A stretch of DNA of 64,000 nt, taken from positions 1 to 64,000 of the forward strand of contig JACRHS010000015.1 in assembly GCA_016217595.1 (NCBI GenBank). The letters are read 5' to 3'. The DNA is from Opitutia bacterium. GTDB lineage: Bacteria; Verrucomicrobiota; Verrucomicrobiia; Opitutales; Opitutaceae. The notes under the pieces were generated by a model. It ran no database searches, was not told the DNA's origin, and saw only the letters and a program-made list of their open reading frames with translations. This document shows positions 7,851 through 16,717 of the stretch, in pieces (the stretch's first letter is position 1; each line of letters opens with the position of its first letter). Position numbers and translations under genes: made by a program.

Positions 7851-8885
7851 CTACGGCTTGCTCAACACCAGCTCGCCGTCGCCACGCGCCTCGACTTTGA
7901 GCCCGAGCGAAGCCGCCATCAACCGGGCAAACGTCCGCGGATCATTGCGCAAAAATGTGCCGCTCACATGCAGGGCCTGCAGTGTCGGATCAGCGACGAC
8001 TATTTGGAGCTGGTTTTCACGATTCATCTCATGCGCCGCCTGCGCGAGCGTCACGCCGTCGAACTCCAGACGCGGCTGGCGCCAGGCCAGGCTCTGTGCG
8101 ATCTCGGCTGCCGCCACGGGTGCGATTTGTACCGAGGGCGCAGCCCCGGCGTCCGCGGGTGCCGCCACCACCAGACGTTGCCCGGCCTCCAGCACCGGCG
8201 CCGCTGCGGTCGGAGTCTGTGGCAACAGCGACTGGTTGCGCTTCGTGTCGTCGACCCCGACTTTACCCTCAGTCACGAGGACTTCGACGGCCGAGGATTG
8301 GATGCGCACGTTGAACGCCGTGCCCACGGCGCGCACTTCGATCTCTCCAGCGCGCACAATGAACGGCCGCCCTGGATCTTTTTCCACCCGGAAAAGCGCC
8401 TCACCGCGCACCAGCTCGACCCGGCGCACATGCTTGTCGTACCGTACTGCGATTTCCGCCCCGGTGTTCAACTCCACCATCGAGCCATCGGTTAATCGCC
8501 GGATCGGCTCGAAAGCGTTGGCAACTGCAAGCGCGGGCTGGGCGGCGGGCCACAAACTTCCCTTGGCCCACCAACCGACAGCGGAAAAAAGCACCACTGC
8601 GGCCGCGGCTGCGACCAGCCGCCGTTGCCGCCGTCGGTGTTGCCTGGCTGACAGCTGGGTCACCACCGCGTAACCGACTCCAATGCCGCGAGCTCGTTTG
8701 AGCGCTTCCGCCATCCCCGTCATACGCGCGAAAGCGGCGGCGTGCGCGCCGTCCTCCGCCAGCCAGGTCGCCAACGCCTGTTCTTCGCTCGCGGTCAATC
8801 CCTCGCTGCGCCGCACAGCCCACTGCGACGCCTGCGCCTCGACGACGTCGGCCTTTTCCCTTCCGGAGTGGAGGACGGGTTTCAT
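7851..8885 (-). CDS. FecR-type anti-sigma/transmembrane regulator
   Basis: Inner-membrane regulator of 344 residues. Visible are an N-terminal cytoplasmic DUF4880-type helix region (QASQWAVRRSEGL ... TWLAEDGAHAAAFARM), one transmembrane helix (~88-108), a periplasmic FecR domain with VRAVGTAFNVR, and a C-terminal domain that would meet the receptor STN domain. The ATG at 8885 overlaps the stop of the sigma gene (ATGA), showing translational coupling. It lies 72 bases before the STN receptor. Together the three genes form a FecI-FecR-FecA-like relay from outer membrane to RNA polymerase. Confidence 0.9.
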   Translation of the reverse strand: MKPVLHSGREKADVVEAQASQWAVRRSEGLTASEEQALATWLAEDGAHAAAFARMTGMAEALKRARGIGVGYAVVTQLSARQHRRRQRRLVAAAAAVVLFSAVGWWAKGSLWPAAQPALAVANAFEPIRRLTDGSMVELNTGAEIAVRYDKHVRRVELVRGEALFRVEKDPGRPFIVRAGEIEVRAVGTAFNVRIQSSAVEVLVTEGKVGVDDTKRNQSLLPQTPTAAAPVLEAGQRLVVAAPADAGAAPSVQIAPVAAAEIAQSLAWRQPRLEFDGVTLAQAAHEMNRENQLQIVVADPTLQALHVSGTFLRNDPRTFARLMAASLGLKVEARGDGELVLSKP

Positions 8886-9433
8886 GGCTGCTTCAGGCGT
8901 TGCCGGATAAATTTCTCGCAACGCTGCAAGCCGCGCGCCGATTGCACGGCCACGGTGCTTTCCGAGAGACCAAGCCTCTGGGCGACTTCCTTCTGCGTGC
9001 AGCCTTCAATTTGACAAAGTACGAAAATTTCGCGGCACCGCGCAGGCAGGGAATCGATCGCATCGACCAGCATTTGCACGTCTTGCGTTCGACTGACCAC
9101 CTCTGCGGCATGCGGCGCATCATCTATGACGAATAACTGCTCGATTTCCTTTACTGGCGCGATGGGCGAACGCCGGTCGCGACGCAACAAATCGAGCGCC
9201 ACACGCCGTGCCACCGTGAACAGAAAGGCTTTGGCCGACCGGATAGGTGCAGCCGCCCGATTACGCCATATGCGGAGGTACGACTCCTGCACCACATCCT
9301 CCCAGTCGTGCACCGCCGGAAACGAACTGCGCAGATAGGCCTTCAGGGAGGCATCGTGCGGATACACCTCGGTGGCAAACCAACGAACTTCGTCGTTGTT
9401 CGGAAGAGGCTCAGTTGTGCGGGGAGGGTTCAA
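8882..9433 (-). CDS. ECF-type RNA polymerase sigma factor (FecI-like)
   Basis: Sigma region 2 is seen in AVHDWEDVVQESYLRIW and the following FLFTVARRVALDLLRR. Region 4, with a helix-turn-helix, is seen in EGCTQKEVAQRLGLSESTVA. The length from the TTG at 9433 is 183 residues, normal for the family. The open frame extends to an ATG at 9595, but those 54 extra residues have unselective third-position bases and no sigma similarity, so the longer start is less likely. The start remains uncertain. It is coupled to fecR and probably drives transcription of the adjacent receptor; autoregulation was not read from the sequence. Confidence 0.85.
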   Translation of the reverse strand: MNPPRTTEPLPNNDEVRWFATEVYPHDASLKAYLRSSFPAVHDWEDVVQESYLRIWRNRAAAPIRSAKAFLFTVARRVALDLLRRDRRSPIAPVKEIEQLFVIDDAPHAAEVVSRTQDVQMLVDAIDSLPARCREIFVLCQIEGCTQKEVAQRLGLSESTVAVQSARGLQRCEKFIRQRLKQP

Positions 9434-9611
9434 TTTGCCTTGGTATCCTCGCCCGGAGTGCGCCAACCGTATCCAGATTTCAAGCCTGCTTTTTCGGTCT
9501 TTTGGTTCTGTCTGTCGCGTAACCGCCAATGAATAAATAACCGCCCGCAGTCGCCACGCGGATGCGCAAACTGGCCATGCGCAAACCGCATACATTGCAT
9601 AGGCCCTATAT

Positions 9612-9649
9612 GTTTCGTGGGCGGAGACCGGAGTCCCCGCCCACGAAAC
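9612..9649. repeat. 13-bp-stem palindrome between the sigma and second receptor genes
   Basis: Perfect arms of 13 bases (GTTTCGTGGGCGG and its complement) surround a 12-base interior that can itself form a 3-bp stem with a CGGA loop. It sits in the 297-base gap between the second receptor's stop and the probable sigma start. There is no T-run. It could protect transcript ends or be a REP-type element. Confidence 0.65.
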
Positions 9650-9730
9650 GATTCGCTATGAATCAGAGCGCCAGATCACGTCCAAATGACCCGGCGCTCA
9701 AGTTATTGAGCAGCTATTGCTGCTAATGGT

Positions 9731-12700
9731 TCAGAAGCGCGCTTTCACACCGGCGCTGAAAGCGATACCTGTGCGCTGCGCCGTCCATGGACTTTCGAAG
9801 TCAAAGGCCTTGACCACGCGCTCGAAATTCCAGCCATTCGTCAGATTGAAGACATCGAGATAGACTGAATAGATTCGGTTGATGGTATATTCAGTCTTCA
9901 GATCGAACTGAAGCCGGGCACGGTTGTAATAATCGAAGGTGTGGATGCCGATGATGCCGCCGCTGGTTCGTCCGTAAATGCTGTTGGTTTCAGCCGGTGC
10001 GGAACCCGAGACGCGGATGGAGCCCATGTAGGTTTCGCCGCGATAGTTGGCCAGCAGGCGCAACGACAGGCCGTACCCCTTGAAGGTGAGGCCGGCATTC
10101 ATCGTGCGCGGCGTGAAGTTGGCCAGCTGCGTAACGGTGGTCACGCCACCGAAATCTCCCTTGGTCTGGAGCAGGGTGATGTTGGCGTAGGTGCCCAAGC
10201 CGCGCAGGATCCCGGGGAGGAACGTGTACTGCTGGCTATAGTTCAACTCGATGCCACGCACATGCGCGCCGCCGACATTACTGGTCTTGTTCCAAGTGTA
10301 GCCGGCATAGTCGCCATTGAAACCGTTATCCGGGCCTTCCGGCACGACCGAGGAAATGGTGCGGGTGTAATTGCTGATTTCCTTCAGGAAAACCGTGGCC
10401 GACAACGTACCGACTGGCTCGAAATAATACTCCACGCCGGCATCGAAATTGTCCGAGGTGTAGGGCTTCAGTTCCACGTTGTTCGCCGTCAGCGTGCGGG
10501 CAACGTCGTTGGCCGTGATGCCAGGAGTGTAATTGGCGGCGCCCGGACGGGAAATCGACACGTTGTAACTCGCCCGTGCCTGGAAGTTCTTGTTGAACTG
10601 ATACACAAAGTGAATGCCCGGGAAAACATTGGTGTATTCCGCCTTGCGCGTAACCCAACCGGTAAAGGTTGAGCGCGCCCGCGCCCGGTTTTCTTCCACC
10701 GAGAGGGATTCATTGGCGTTATTGGTGGCATCGGTCGGCTTGCGTTTGAAGCCGGCGCCGATCGCCTCCGTTTCTTCCACGCGCAAACCGCCCAAGATGC
10801 GCAGCCTGTTGAGCTTCACTTGCGACTGCACATACGCGGAAGAAATCTGTTCCCACGTTTGGACGTGGCCAGCCAAGGCGTCGGACTGGCTGTTCCAGAC
10901 CTGCGCCATCGTCTGCCTGAAGTTGGCCGGATTTTTCCAGAGATCACCGGGCAAACCGGTCGTGGGAATCTGCAACATTGGGAATGGACCGTAACGGCCT
11001 TCACCAAAGGTCGCATTGTACGCCACGTACGGCGCGATGCCGCCGGTGGTGGGTCCGTTCCAGGTGTACACGTCGACGAAGCGATCAGACTCTTTCTTTT
11101 CCATACTGCGCTTGACGCCGACCTTGATGTAAGCGGGAACGATCGCATCAAAGTCCTTTTGGAAATCGGCCTTAATGTTACGCGTCGTCGAGGGCACGTT
11201 GAAGTGGATGATGCGGGACGCGCCATTGGCTGCCACCGGCGCCGACACGTTGTAATTGGCCGGGTCGCTCCAATTCGGGCCGCCGACTTGTGTGACCTTG
11301 GGCAACCAGCGGTCCTGGCCGCGCCGATCGATCTGGAACGCCACACCCGTCACCTGCGCGTGCACTTCGTTGATGGCCGGATAGGTGGAAATGGTCTCAG
11401 AGAAGCTGCCGTCGATGTTGAACTTGGCCGAGCCCGAGAAGAGCTTCTGCTCGTAACCGGTGGCGAAGGTGGCCGACTCCGAGAAGCGACCGTACAACGT
11501 CGAGTGCAGATCCACGGTCCCGACCGGCTTGGTCGTGGTCAGATTCCACGTGCTGCCCGGCTCGAAGGTGGTGACATTCGCCGGCGCTGTCAGTTGCCAG
11601 CGCATGTAGGAAGGCCGCGCCTTCTTCTCGTACTTGGAGGTATTGTAGCTCGATTTGAAATAAACGATGGCATCCTTGTTGATCTTGTAGTCGGCATTGA
11701 ACGTCATGCCGGTGACATAGCTGGGATCGCCTGAACCGGACCAGTGCCCTTCATTCCACGCTGTTGGCAGCGGATTCTTCGGATCGGCCGCAGCAATAAA
11801 GTAATGCCCATACGCCGTTGCCAGGAACGGACCCGCCTCGTGAATCGTGCCGCTGGAGGCGGTCACGTTAATCTGGGCGAGCAGGCCCAGATTATTTTTA
11901 CCGCCGAGCACGCTGAGCACGTCGGAATACGAAACACTGAACAAATCCAGCTTGGGACGATCGCGACCGGGCAGACTCTTGTGTTCGCCGTTGTCCGCAA
12001 ACTTGGTGCCCACGGTCACCATGATGTTGCGGCCGGGTGCGCGGTCAAAGGCCCGCTTGGTTTTCAAATTCAGATAACCGGAGATGGCGTTGCCATCCAT
12101 GTCCGGCAAAGGGGCCTTGATCAACTCCACCGATTCCAAATTACCGGTGGCCACCTGCCCCAGGTAGACATATTTGCCACCGACGGTCTGACCGTCGCTC
12201 ACCGGCATGGTATTGCCGTCGAGCATCATGGTGCTGAACGACTGATTCAAACCGCGGATGTAGATCGCGCCAGTCTCGCCGCCACCGCTCACATCGACCG
12301 CGACGCCTGCCATGCGCTGGATCAACTCACCCACCGAGGAGGCGGGATTGCCGAACGCGTCGATGGCTGTGACGGTTTTGGAATTCATCGCTTCGCGTTG
12401 CCGCATGATGGCGGCCGCCGATCCTTCCAGGACGCCCTTCACGATGAACGGCTCCAGGCTGTAGATCTCGGTCGTCAACGCGATGTCGCTCTGCTGCATC
12501 TGCCCGGCCTGCACTGTCACCGGAACCCGTTTGGTGGTCAGACCCGAGTAGCTGACAACCAACGTGTGATTGCCGCTCGGCAGCGAAAGGCGGAAGCCGC
12601 CCGTCTCATTGCTGACGGTCGCGATCGTGGAGCCATCGACTTGGATGACCGCGCCTTGCAGGTAATCCTTGGTGCCTTCGTTGGAAATCTGGCCGATGAC

Positions 12701-12844
12701 CAGTCCGGTATTTTCGCGACTGCCTGTTTGTGCTGTCGCCGAGGGAACGGCGGATTGAGCGATACCGACAGTGGCGCTCAAGAGCAATGCGGCGCATGCG
12801 CTCATGAGCCGCAGAGATGAAGGATTACTACGATTTATTTTCAT
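9731..12844 (-). CDS. TonB-dependent receptor (no STN domain)
   Basis: Outer-membrane receptor of 1037 residues, clearly paralogous to the receptor at 4185-7778. They share TKDYL.GA in the carboxypeptidase-regulatory-like domain, IKAPLPDMD..AI.GY in the plug, and KPYTSDNFD and VPEGPDNGF in the barrel. A signal peptide (LRLMSACAALLLSATVGIAQ) follows the ATG at 12844. An upstream in-frame start at 12964 would place residues before the signal peptide and is disfavoured. It ends in KARF, an aromatic barrel terminus. Without an STN domain it should transport but not signal. The ligand is unknown; carbohydrates or chelated metals are typical for such families. Confidence 0.9.
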   Translation of the reverse strand: MKINRSNPSSLRLMSACAALLLSATVGIAQSAVPSATAQTGSRENTGLVIGQISNEGTKDYLQGAVIQVDGSTIATVSNETGGFRLSLPSGNHTLVVSYSGLTTKRVPVTVQAGQMQQSDIALTTEIYSLEPFIVKGVLEGSAAAIMRQREAMNSKTVTAIDAFGNPASSVGELIQRMAGVAVDVSGGGETGAIYIRGLNQSFSTMMLDGNTMPVSDGQTVGGKYVYLGQVATGNLESVELIKAPLPDMDGNAISGYLNLKTKRAFDRAPGRNIMVTVGTKFADNGEHKSLPGRDRPKLDLFSVSYSDVLSVLGGKNNLGLLAQINVTASSGTIHEAGPFLATAYGHYFIAAADPKNPLPTAWNEGHWSGSGDPSYVTGMTFNADYKINKDAIVYFKSSYNTSKYEKKARPSYMRWQLTAPANVTTFEPGSTWNLTTTKPVGTVDLHSTLYGRFSESATFATGYEQKLFSGSAKFNIDGSFSETISTYPAINEVHAQVTGVAFQIDRRGQDRWLPKVTQVGGPNWSDPANYNVSAPVAANGASRIIHFNVPSTTRNIKADFQKDFDAIVPAYIKVGVKRSMEKKESDRFVDVYTWNGPTTGGIAPYVAYNATFGEGRYGPFPMLQIPTTGLPGDLWKNPANFRQTMAQVWNSQSDALAGHVQTWEQISSAYVQSQVKLNRLRILGGLRVEETEAIGAGFKRKPTDATNNANESLSVEENRARARSTFTGWVTRKAEYTNVFPGIHFVYQFNKNFQARASYNVSISRPGAANYTPGITANDVARTLTANNVELKPYTSDNFDAGVEYYFEPVGTLSATVFLKEISNYTRTISSVVPEGPDNGFNGDYAGYTWNKTSNVGGAHVRGIELNYSQQYTFLPGILRGLGTYANITLLQTKGDFGGVTTVTQLANFTPRTMNAGLTFKGYGLSLRLLANYRGETYMGSIRVSGSAPAETNSIYGRTSGGIIGIHTFDYYNRARLQFDLKTEYTINRIYSVYLDVFNLTNGWNFERVVKAFDFESPWTAQRTGIAFSAGVKARF

Positions 12845-13149
12845 GGTTTTTTGGGTTAGGTGTAAGGAACCGAGCAAAGAACGGACGTAAGCCTGCATAC
12901 CAAAAACAGGTGCACAGCACAACGCCGCGCCCCGCCGACCGCATGCGGGGGAAACGTCCGCCACACACCGCCGAAGGTCACAAGCTACGACCTGAGGTTA
13001 TATCCTAGTGCTTCCCGCAAACGCCGGGAATGGAGGAAAGGCTCGCAAATATGGTTTTTCGGCCTGCCCGCCTCCATGTGCCGCCTCCGCCGGCAAACAC
13101 GCGCCGCGTGCTTGACTCCGCCGCGCGGCTCACAACAACTGTTTCCACC
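12845..13149. other. Intergenic region between divergent genes
   Basis: This 305-base gap separates the divergent second receptor and the small basic protein gene, so it must hold promoters for both. On the plus strand TTGACT at 13112-13117 is a plausible -35 box for the small gene. The matching -10 (around 13135-13140) is weak. Nothing else was recognised. Confidence 0.4.
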
Positions 13150-13251
13150 ATGGGCCAACAAACCAACAAAGTTCAGAAACGCAGTCGCCGCGCCGCATAT
13201 TTGAAGCGCAAAAAAGAAGCCACGAAGAAGGTGGCGAAGGCCAAGAAATAA
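13150..13251 (+). CDS. 33-residue lysine/arginine-rich small protein
   Basis: The frame starts at ATG 13150 and ends in a TAA. The product begins MGQQTNKVQKRSRRAAYLKR and continues with a Lys/Ala-rich tail. More than a third of residues are Lys or Arg, with almost no acidic ones. It has its own terminator (13257-13284) and precedes rimO, which modifies ribosomal protein S12. The composition resembles small ribosomal or nucleic-acid-binding proteins. I recall similar short basic frames in related bacteria, but this is not verified here. Function unknown. Confidence 0.65.
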   Translation: MGQQTNKVQKRSRRAAYLKRKKEATKKVAKAKK

Positions 13252-13256
13252 CTTCG

Positions 13257-13284
13257 AACCGCGGCCGACCCGCCGCGGTTTTTT
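13257..13284 (+). terminator. Intrinsic terminator after the small basic protein gene
   Basis: Arms AACCGCGGC (13257-13265) and GCCGCGGTT (13272-13280) form a 9-bp GC-rich stem with a six-base loop. A T-run follows (13279-13284). It lies five bases after the stop codon, so the small gene is probably a separate transcript from rimO. Confidence 0.85.
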
Positions 13285-13353
13285 GTTTTCTGCCCCCGGG
13301 AGTGGCGCCGGCGCGTTTTCCGCGCACTGTCACGGCGTCGTGGTTGTCTCCGC

Positions 13354-14766
13354 ATGATCAAAGTCAGTCTCATCTCCCTCGGTTGCGCCAAGAATCTCGT
13401 CGATAGCGAGATCATGGTCGGCCATCTCCATCAGGCCGGCATGCAGGTGATCCCGGAGGCCGACAAGGCCGACGTCGTCATCGTCAACACCTGCTCCTTC
13501 ATCGACTCCTCCAAGGAAGAGTCGATCAGCCAGATTCTGGAGGTGAACCAGCAGCGCGGGATGCGCAAACGCCGCCGCGAGCAAAAGCTCATCGTCGCCG
13601 GTTGCATGGCCCAACGCTTCTCCAAGGAGCTGCCCGACGCGATGCCCGAGGTCGACGCCTTCATCGGCCTCGATCAAGTGACCAAAGTCGCGCCGATCAT
13701 CGAAGCGATCTTTGCCAAGGAACGCAGCCGCCATGCGGCCCCGGAGACGTTCACCACGCCGCGCTCCACGTTCATCCCCGACTACGACACGCCGCGTTTC
13801 CGGCTCACGCCGCGCCATTTCGCTTACGTAAAAATCGCAGAGGGCTGCAACCATCCGTGCACGTTCTGCATCATCCCGCAGATTCGCGGCCGGCATCGCA
13901 GCCGCACCATCGCCAGCGTCGTCGCCGAGGCGCGCCAGCTCGTCGCCGAGGGTGTGAAAGAACTGAACCTGATTTCCCAGGACACGACGTACTTCGGCAT
14001 GGACACCTGGGCCGAAAAAGCCGGTCCGCGCGCGCGCGTCGATTCCGAGCGCGGCACAGCGCTGACGACGCTGTTGCGCGAATTGCAGGCCATCGAGGGC
14101 GATTTCTGGATCCGGCTGCTCTACACGCACCCGGCGCATTGGAGCGACGAACTTATCGCCACCATCGCCGCGTGTCCAAAGGTCGCCCGCTACGTCGACA
14201 TGCCGCTGCAACACATCAGCGACCGCATGCTCGCCGCGATGCAACGTGAGACTGGCGGCGACTACATCCGCGACCTGATCCGCCGCATCCGCGCCGGCAT
14301 CCCGGGCATCGCCCTGCGCACGACCTTCATCGTGGGTTTCCCCGGGGAAACCGAGGCCGACGTCACCGAGCTTTGCGATTTCATCCGGGAAACGAAGTTT
14401 GAGCGGCTCGGCGTCTTCCGTTTCTCGCAGGAAGAAGGCACGCGCGCGGCAAAGTTGCCGCATCAGATTTCCGACCAGGAAAAGGAACAGCGCTGGCACC
14501 GCACGATGGCGCTGCAAAAAGAGATCGCCGCCGATGTCAGCCGCACACACGTCGGCCAGAAACTGCGCGTGCTCGTCGAAGAGCCCGGTGTCGCGCGCGG
14601 CGAAGCGGACGCGCCGGACATTGACGGCCGCGTCTACGTACCGGCGAAACTGAAGGTCGGCGAATTTGCCGAGGTAAAGATCACCGGCTATCACGATTAC
14701 GATTTACTCGCCCTCCCTCCCGGAGAAAAACCGGCGCACTGGAAAATCGCCAAGCCCGCGCAGTAA
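13354..14766 (+). CDS. rimO: Ribosomal protein S12 methylthiotransferase RimO
   Basis: Radical-SAM enzyme that adds a methylthio group to an aspartate of ribosomal protein S12. The 470-residue protein has the UPF0004 domain, with SLGCAKNLVDSE and cysteines 11, 47 and 84 for one iron-sulfur cluster. The radical-SAM motif CNHPCTFC (C165, C169, C172) binds the second cluster. A TRAM-like domain is at the C-terminus. SLGC.KNLVDSE and the CIIP.IRG stretch favour RimO over the related tRNA enzyme MiaB. Length is slightly above typical, with an extra stretch around residues 125-150. Confidence 0.93.
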   Translation: MIKVSLISLGCAKNLVDSEIMVGHLHQAGMQVIPEADKADVVIVNTCSFIDSSKEESISQILEVNQQRGMRKRRREQKLIVAGCMAQRFSKELPDAMPEVDAFIGLDQVTKVAPIIEAIFAKERSRHAAPETFTTPRSTFIPDYDTPRFRLTPRHFAYVKIAEGCNHPCTFCIIPQIRGRHRSRTIASVVAEARQLVAEGVKELNLISQDTTYFGMDTWAEKAGPRARVDSERGTALTTLLRELQAIEGDFWIRLLYTHPAHWSDELIATIAACPKVARYVDMPLQHISDRMLAAMQRETGGDYIRDLIRRIRAGIPGIALRTTFIVGFPGETEADVTELCDFIRETKFERLGVFRFSQEEGTRAAKLPHQISDQEKEQRWHRTMALQKEIAADVSRTHVGQKLRVLVEEPGVARGEADAPDIDGRVYVPAKLKVGEFAEVKITGYHDYDLLALPPGEKPAHWKIAKPAQ

Positions 14767-14841
14767 GCTTTTCGGAGGCACTGCGGCAAACGCCGTCGCC
14801 GACTTTGACATTGCTCCGCGACGCGCCATTTTGCGGCCGTC

Positions 14842-15525
14842 ATGCCTGTTGCCGCTCCCATCGTCCAAGTCCGCGAGCTCACGAAGGTTTTTCGCCAGGG
14901 CGAAATCAACGTCACCGCACTGCACCGCATCAATCTGGAGATCGCCGCGGGCGAATTCCTCACGCTCATGGGGCCGTCGGGCTCCGGCAAATCCACCCTG
15001 CTGCACATCATCGCCGGCATCGACCGGCCGACCAGCGGCGACTGCATCGTGCAGGAGCGCAATATCGGCGCGCTCAACGAATCCGAGCTCGCCGACTGGC
15101 GGAACCAAAACGTCGGTTTCGTTTTTCAAACGTTCAACCTCATCCCCGTGCTCAGCGCGTTCGAGAACGTGGAGCTGCCGCTGTTGCTCACTCAGTTGAG
15201 CGCGCGGGACCGCCGTCGGCAGGTCACCACCGCACTGGAGCTCGTGGGTCTCAGCGACCGCATGAAACACTTGCCGCGCCAGCTCTCCGGCGGACAAGAA
15301 CAGCGTGTCGCCATCGCCCGCGCACTCGTCACTGATCCGCAGCTCATCGTCGCCGACGAACCGACGGGCAATCTCGATTCGCACTCGGCCGCCGACGTGC
15401 TCGACATCCTCCGCCGCCTCAGCCGCGACGCGCGCAAAACCGTCATCATGGTGACGCACGATCCGAAAGCCGCTGCCTACGGCACCCGCAGCATTCACCT
15501 CGAAAAGGGCGAGCTCACGAACTGA
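14842..15525 (+). CDS. ABC transporter ATP-binding protein, MacB/LolD type
   Basis: Cytoplasmic ATPase of 227 residues with Walker [10 protein letters not shown] (44-52), signature LSGGQ, Walker [14 protein letters not shown] and H-loop VTHD. The TGNLDS extension of Walker B is characteristic of LolD/MacB/FtsE-type proteins. Two FtsX-like permease genes follow within 25 bases of each other, so the three probably form one mechanotransmission-type complex. It could extract lipoproteins, export a small molecule or act on the envelope. Nothing identifies the substrate. Confidence 0.9.
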   Translation: MPVAAPIVQVRELTKVFRQGEINVTALHRINLEIAAGEFLTLMGPSGSGKSTLLHIIAGIDRPTSGDCIVQERNIGALNESELADWRNQNVGFVFQTFNLIPVLSAFENVELPLLLTQLSARDRRRQVTTALELVGLSDRMKHLPRQLSGGQEQRVAIARALVTDPQLIVADEPTGNLDSHSAADVLDILRRLSRDARKTVIMVTHDPKAAAYGTRSIHLEKGELTN

Positions 15526-15546
15526 GCCCGCGCCGCCTCTCCGCCC

Positions 15547-16692
15547 GTGACCGTCTCCGGCTTCATCATCAAAAACGCCTTCCGCAACAAGCGCCGCGCC
15601 GCGCTGTGCGTGCTCAGCGTGGCCATGAGTCTCTTCCTGCTCGTGACGCTGCTGGTCGTGCTCAACGAATTCACCAACCCGCCCGAGGACGCCGGCGCTT
15701 CGCTGCGCATTGCCGTGCGCAACAAAGTCTCTCTCGCCAACCCGCTGCCCGTGCGCCAGCGCGCCGTCATCGAAAAAATGGCGGGCATTGACGGCGTCAC
15801 CGCGCTCACGTTTTTCGGCGGCAAGTACAAGAACGACGAGAACACGTTCTTCGCCCAGTTCGCCATGGACCCGGAGAAACTCACCGCGGTGTTCGGCGAG
15901 GCCAAGATGCCGGCCGACCAGCTCGCCGCGTGGATCAAAGACCGCACTTCCGTCATCGTCGGTTACGACACCGCGCAGCGCTATCAGCTCAAGATCGGCG
16001 ACAAGTTTCCCCTCGTCGGCCAGATTTATCCCGTCGATCTCGACCTCACCATCGCCGGCATCTACCGCGGCACCACCGATGATCGCAACGTGTTCTTCCA
16101 CCAAAAATATCTCGACGAGCTGCTCGGCGATCCCGGCACCGTCGGCATGTGGTGGGTGAAAGCGCGCTCGGCCGAGGAGGTCCCCGGGCTCATCGACCGC
16201 ATCAACGCCGCGTTTGCCAACACCTCCGCCGAAGTGCTCGCCGAGACGGAGCGGGCGTTCCAGATGGGCTTCATCTCGATGTGGGCGAATATCAAAATCC
16301 TCATCGGCTCGATCTGCTCGGTGGTGGTGTTCGCCCTCGTGCTCGTCACCGCCAGCACGATGAGCATGGCGGTGCGCGAGCGGTTGCGGGAACTCTCGGT
16401 GCTCAAGGCGCTGGGCTTCCGCCGCCACGAGCTCTTCGCGTTCATCCTCGCCGAAAGCTTCGGCCTCGCCGTGGTCGGCTTGTTGCTCGGCGGCGGCGGG
16501 GCATGGTTGCTCTACAACTCGCTCTCTGCGTCCGCGCTCACCGGCGGACTTTTCGCCACGCTCACGGTCACGCCGCGCATACTCGGCACGGCGGCGCTGG
16601 TGGCGACCGGACTTGGCGTGGTCTCCAGTCTGGCTCCCGCGTGGTCCATCATGCGCCTGAGCGTCGTCGAAGGCCTGAAGACCCTGGATTAA
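15547..16692 (+). CDS. FtsX-like ABC permease (first of two)
   Basis: A 381-residue inner-membrane protein with the MacB/LolC topology. One N-terminal transmembrane helix follows the basic IKNAFRNKRRAAL, then comes a large periplasmic domain (~60-255), then three helices with VRERLRELSVLKALGFRR between them. That cytoplasmic stretch is the usual FtsX coupling helix. The start is a GTG, 21 bases after the ATPase stop. Together with the next gene it would give a heterodimeric permease like LolC/LolE. Confidence 0.85.
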   Translation: MTVSGFIIKNAFRNKRRAALCVLSVAMSLFLLVTLLVVLNEFTNPPEDAGASLRIAVRNKVSLANPLPVRQRAVIEKMAGIDGVTALTFFGGKYKNDENTFFAQFAMDPEKLTAVFGEAKMPADQLAAWIKDRTSVIVGYDTAQRYQLKIGDKFPLVGQIYPVDLDLTIAGIYRGTTDDRNVFFHQKYLDELLGDPGTVGMWWVKARSAEEVPGLIDRINAAFANTSAEVLAETERAFQMGFISMWANIKILIGSICSVVVFALVLVTASTMSMAVRERLRELSVLKALGFRRHELFAFILAESFGLAVVGLLLGGGGAWLLYNSLSASALTGGLFATLTVTPRILGTAALVATGLGVVSSLAPAWSIMRLSVVEGLKTLD

Positions 16693-16717
16693 ATCAACCC
16701 ACGCTCGCGCCTCCCTC

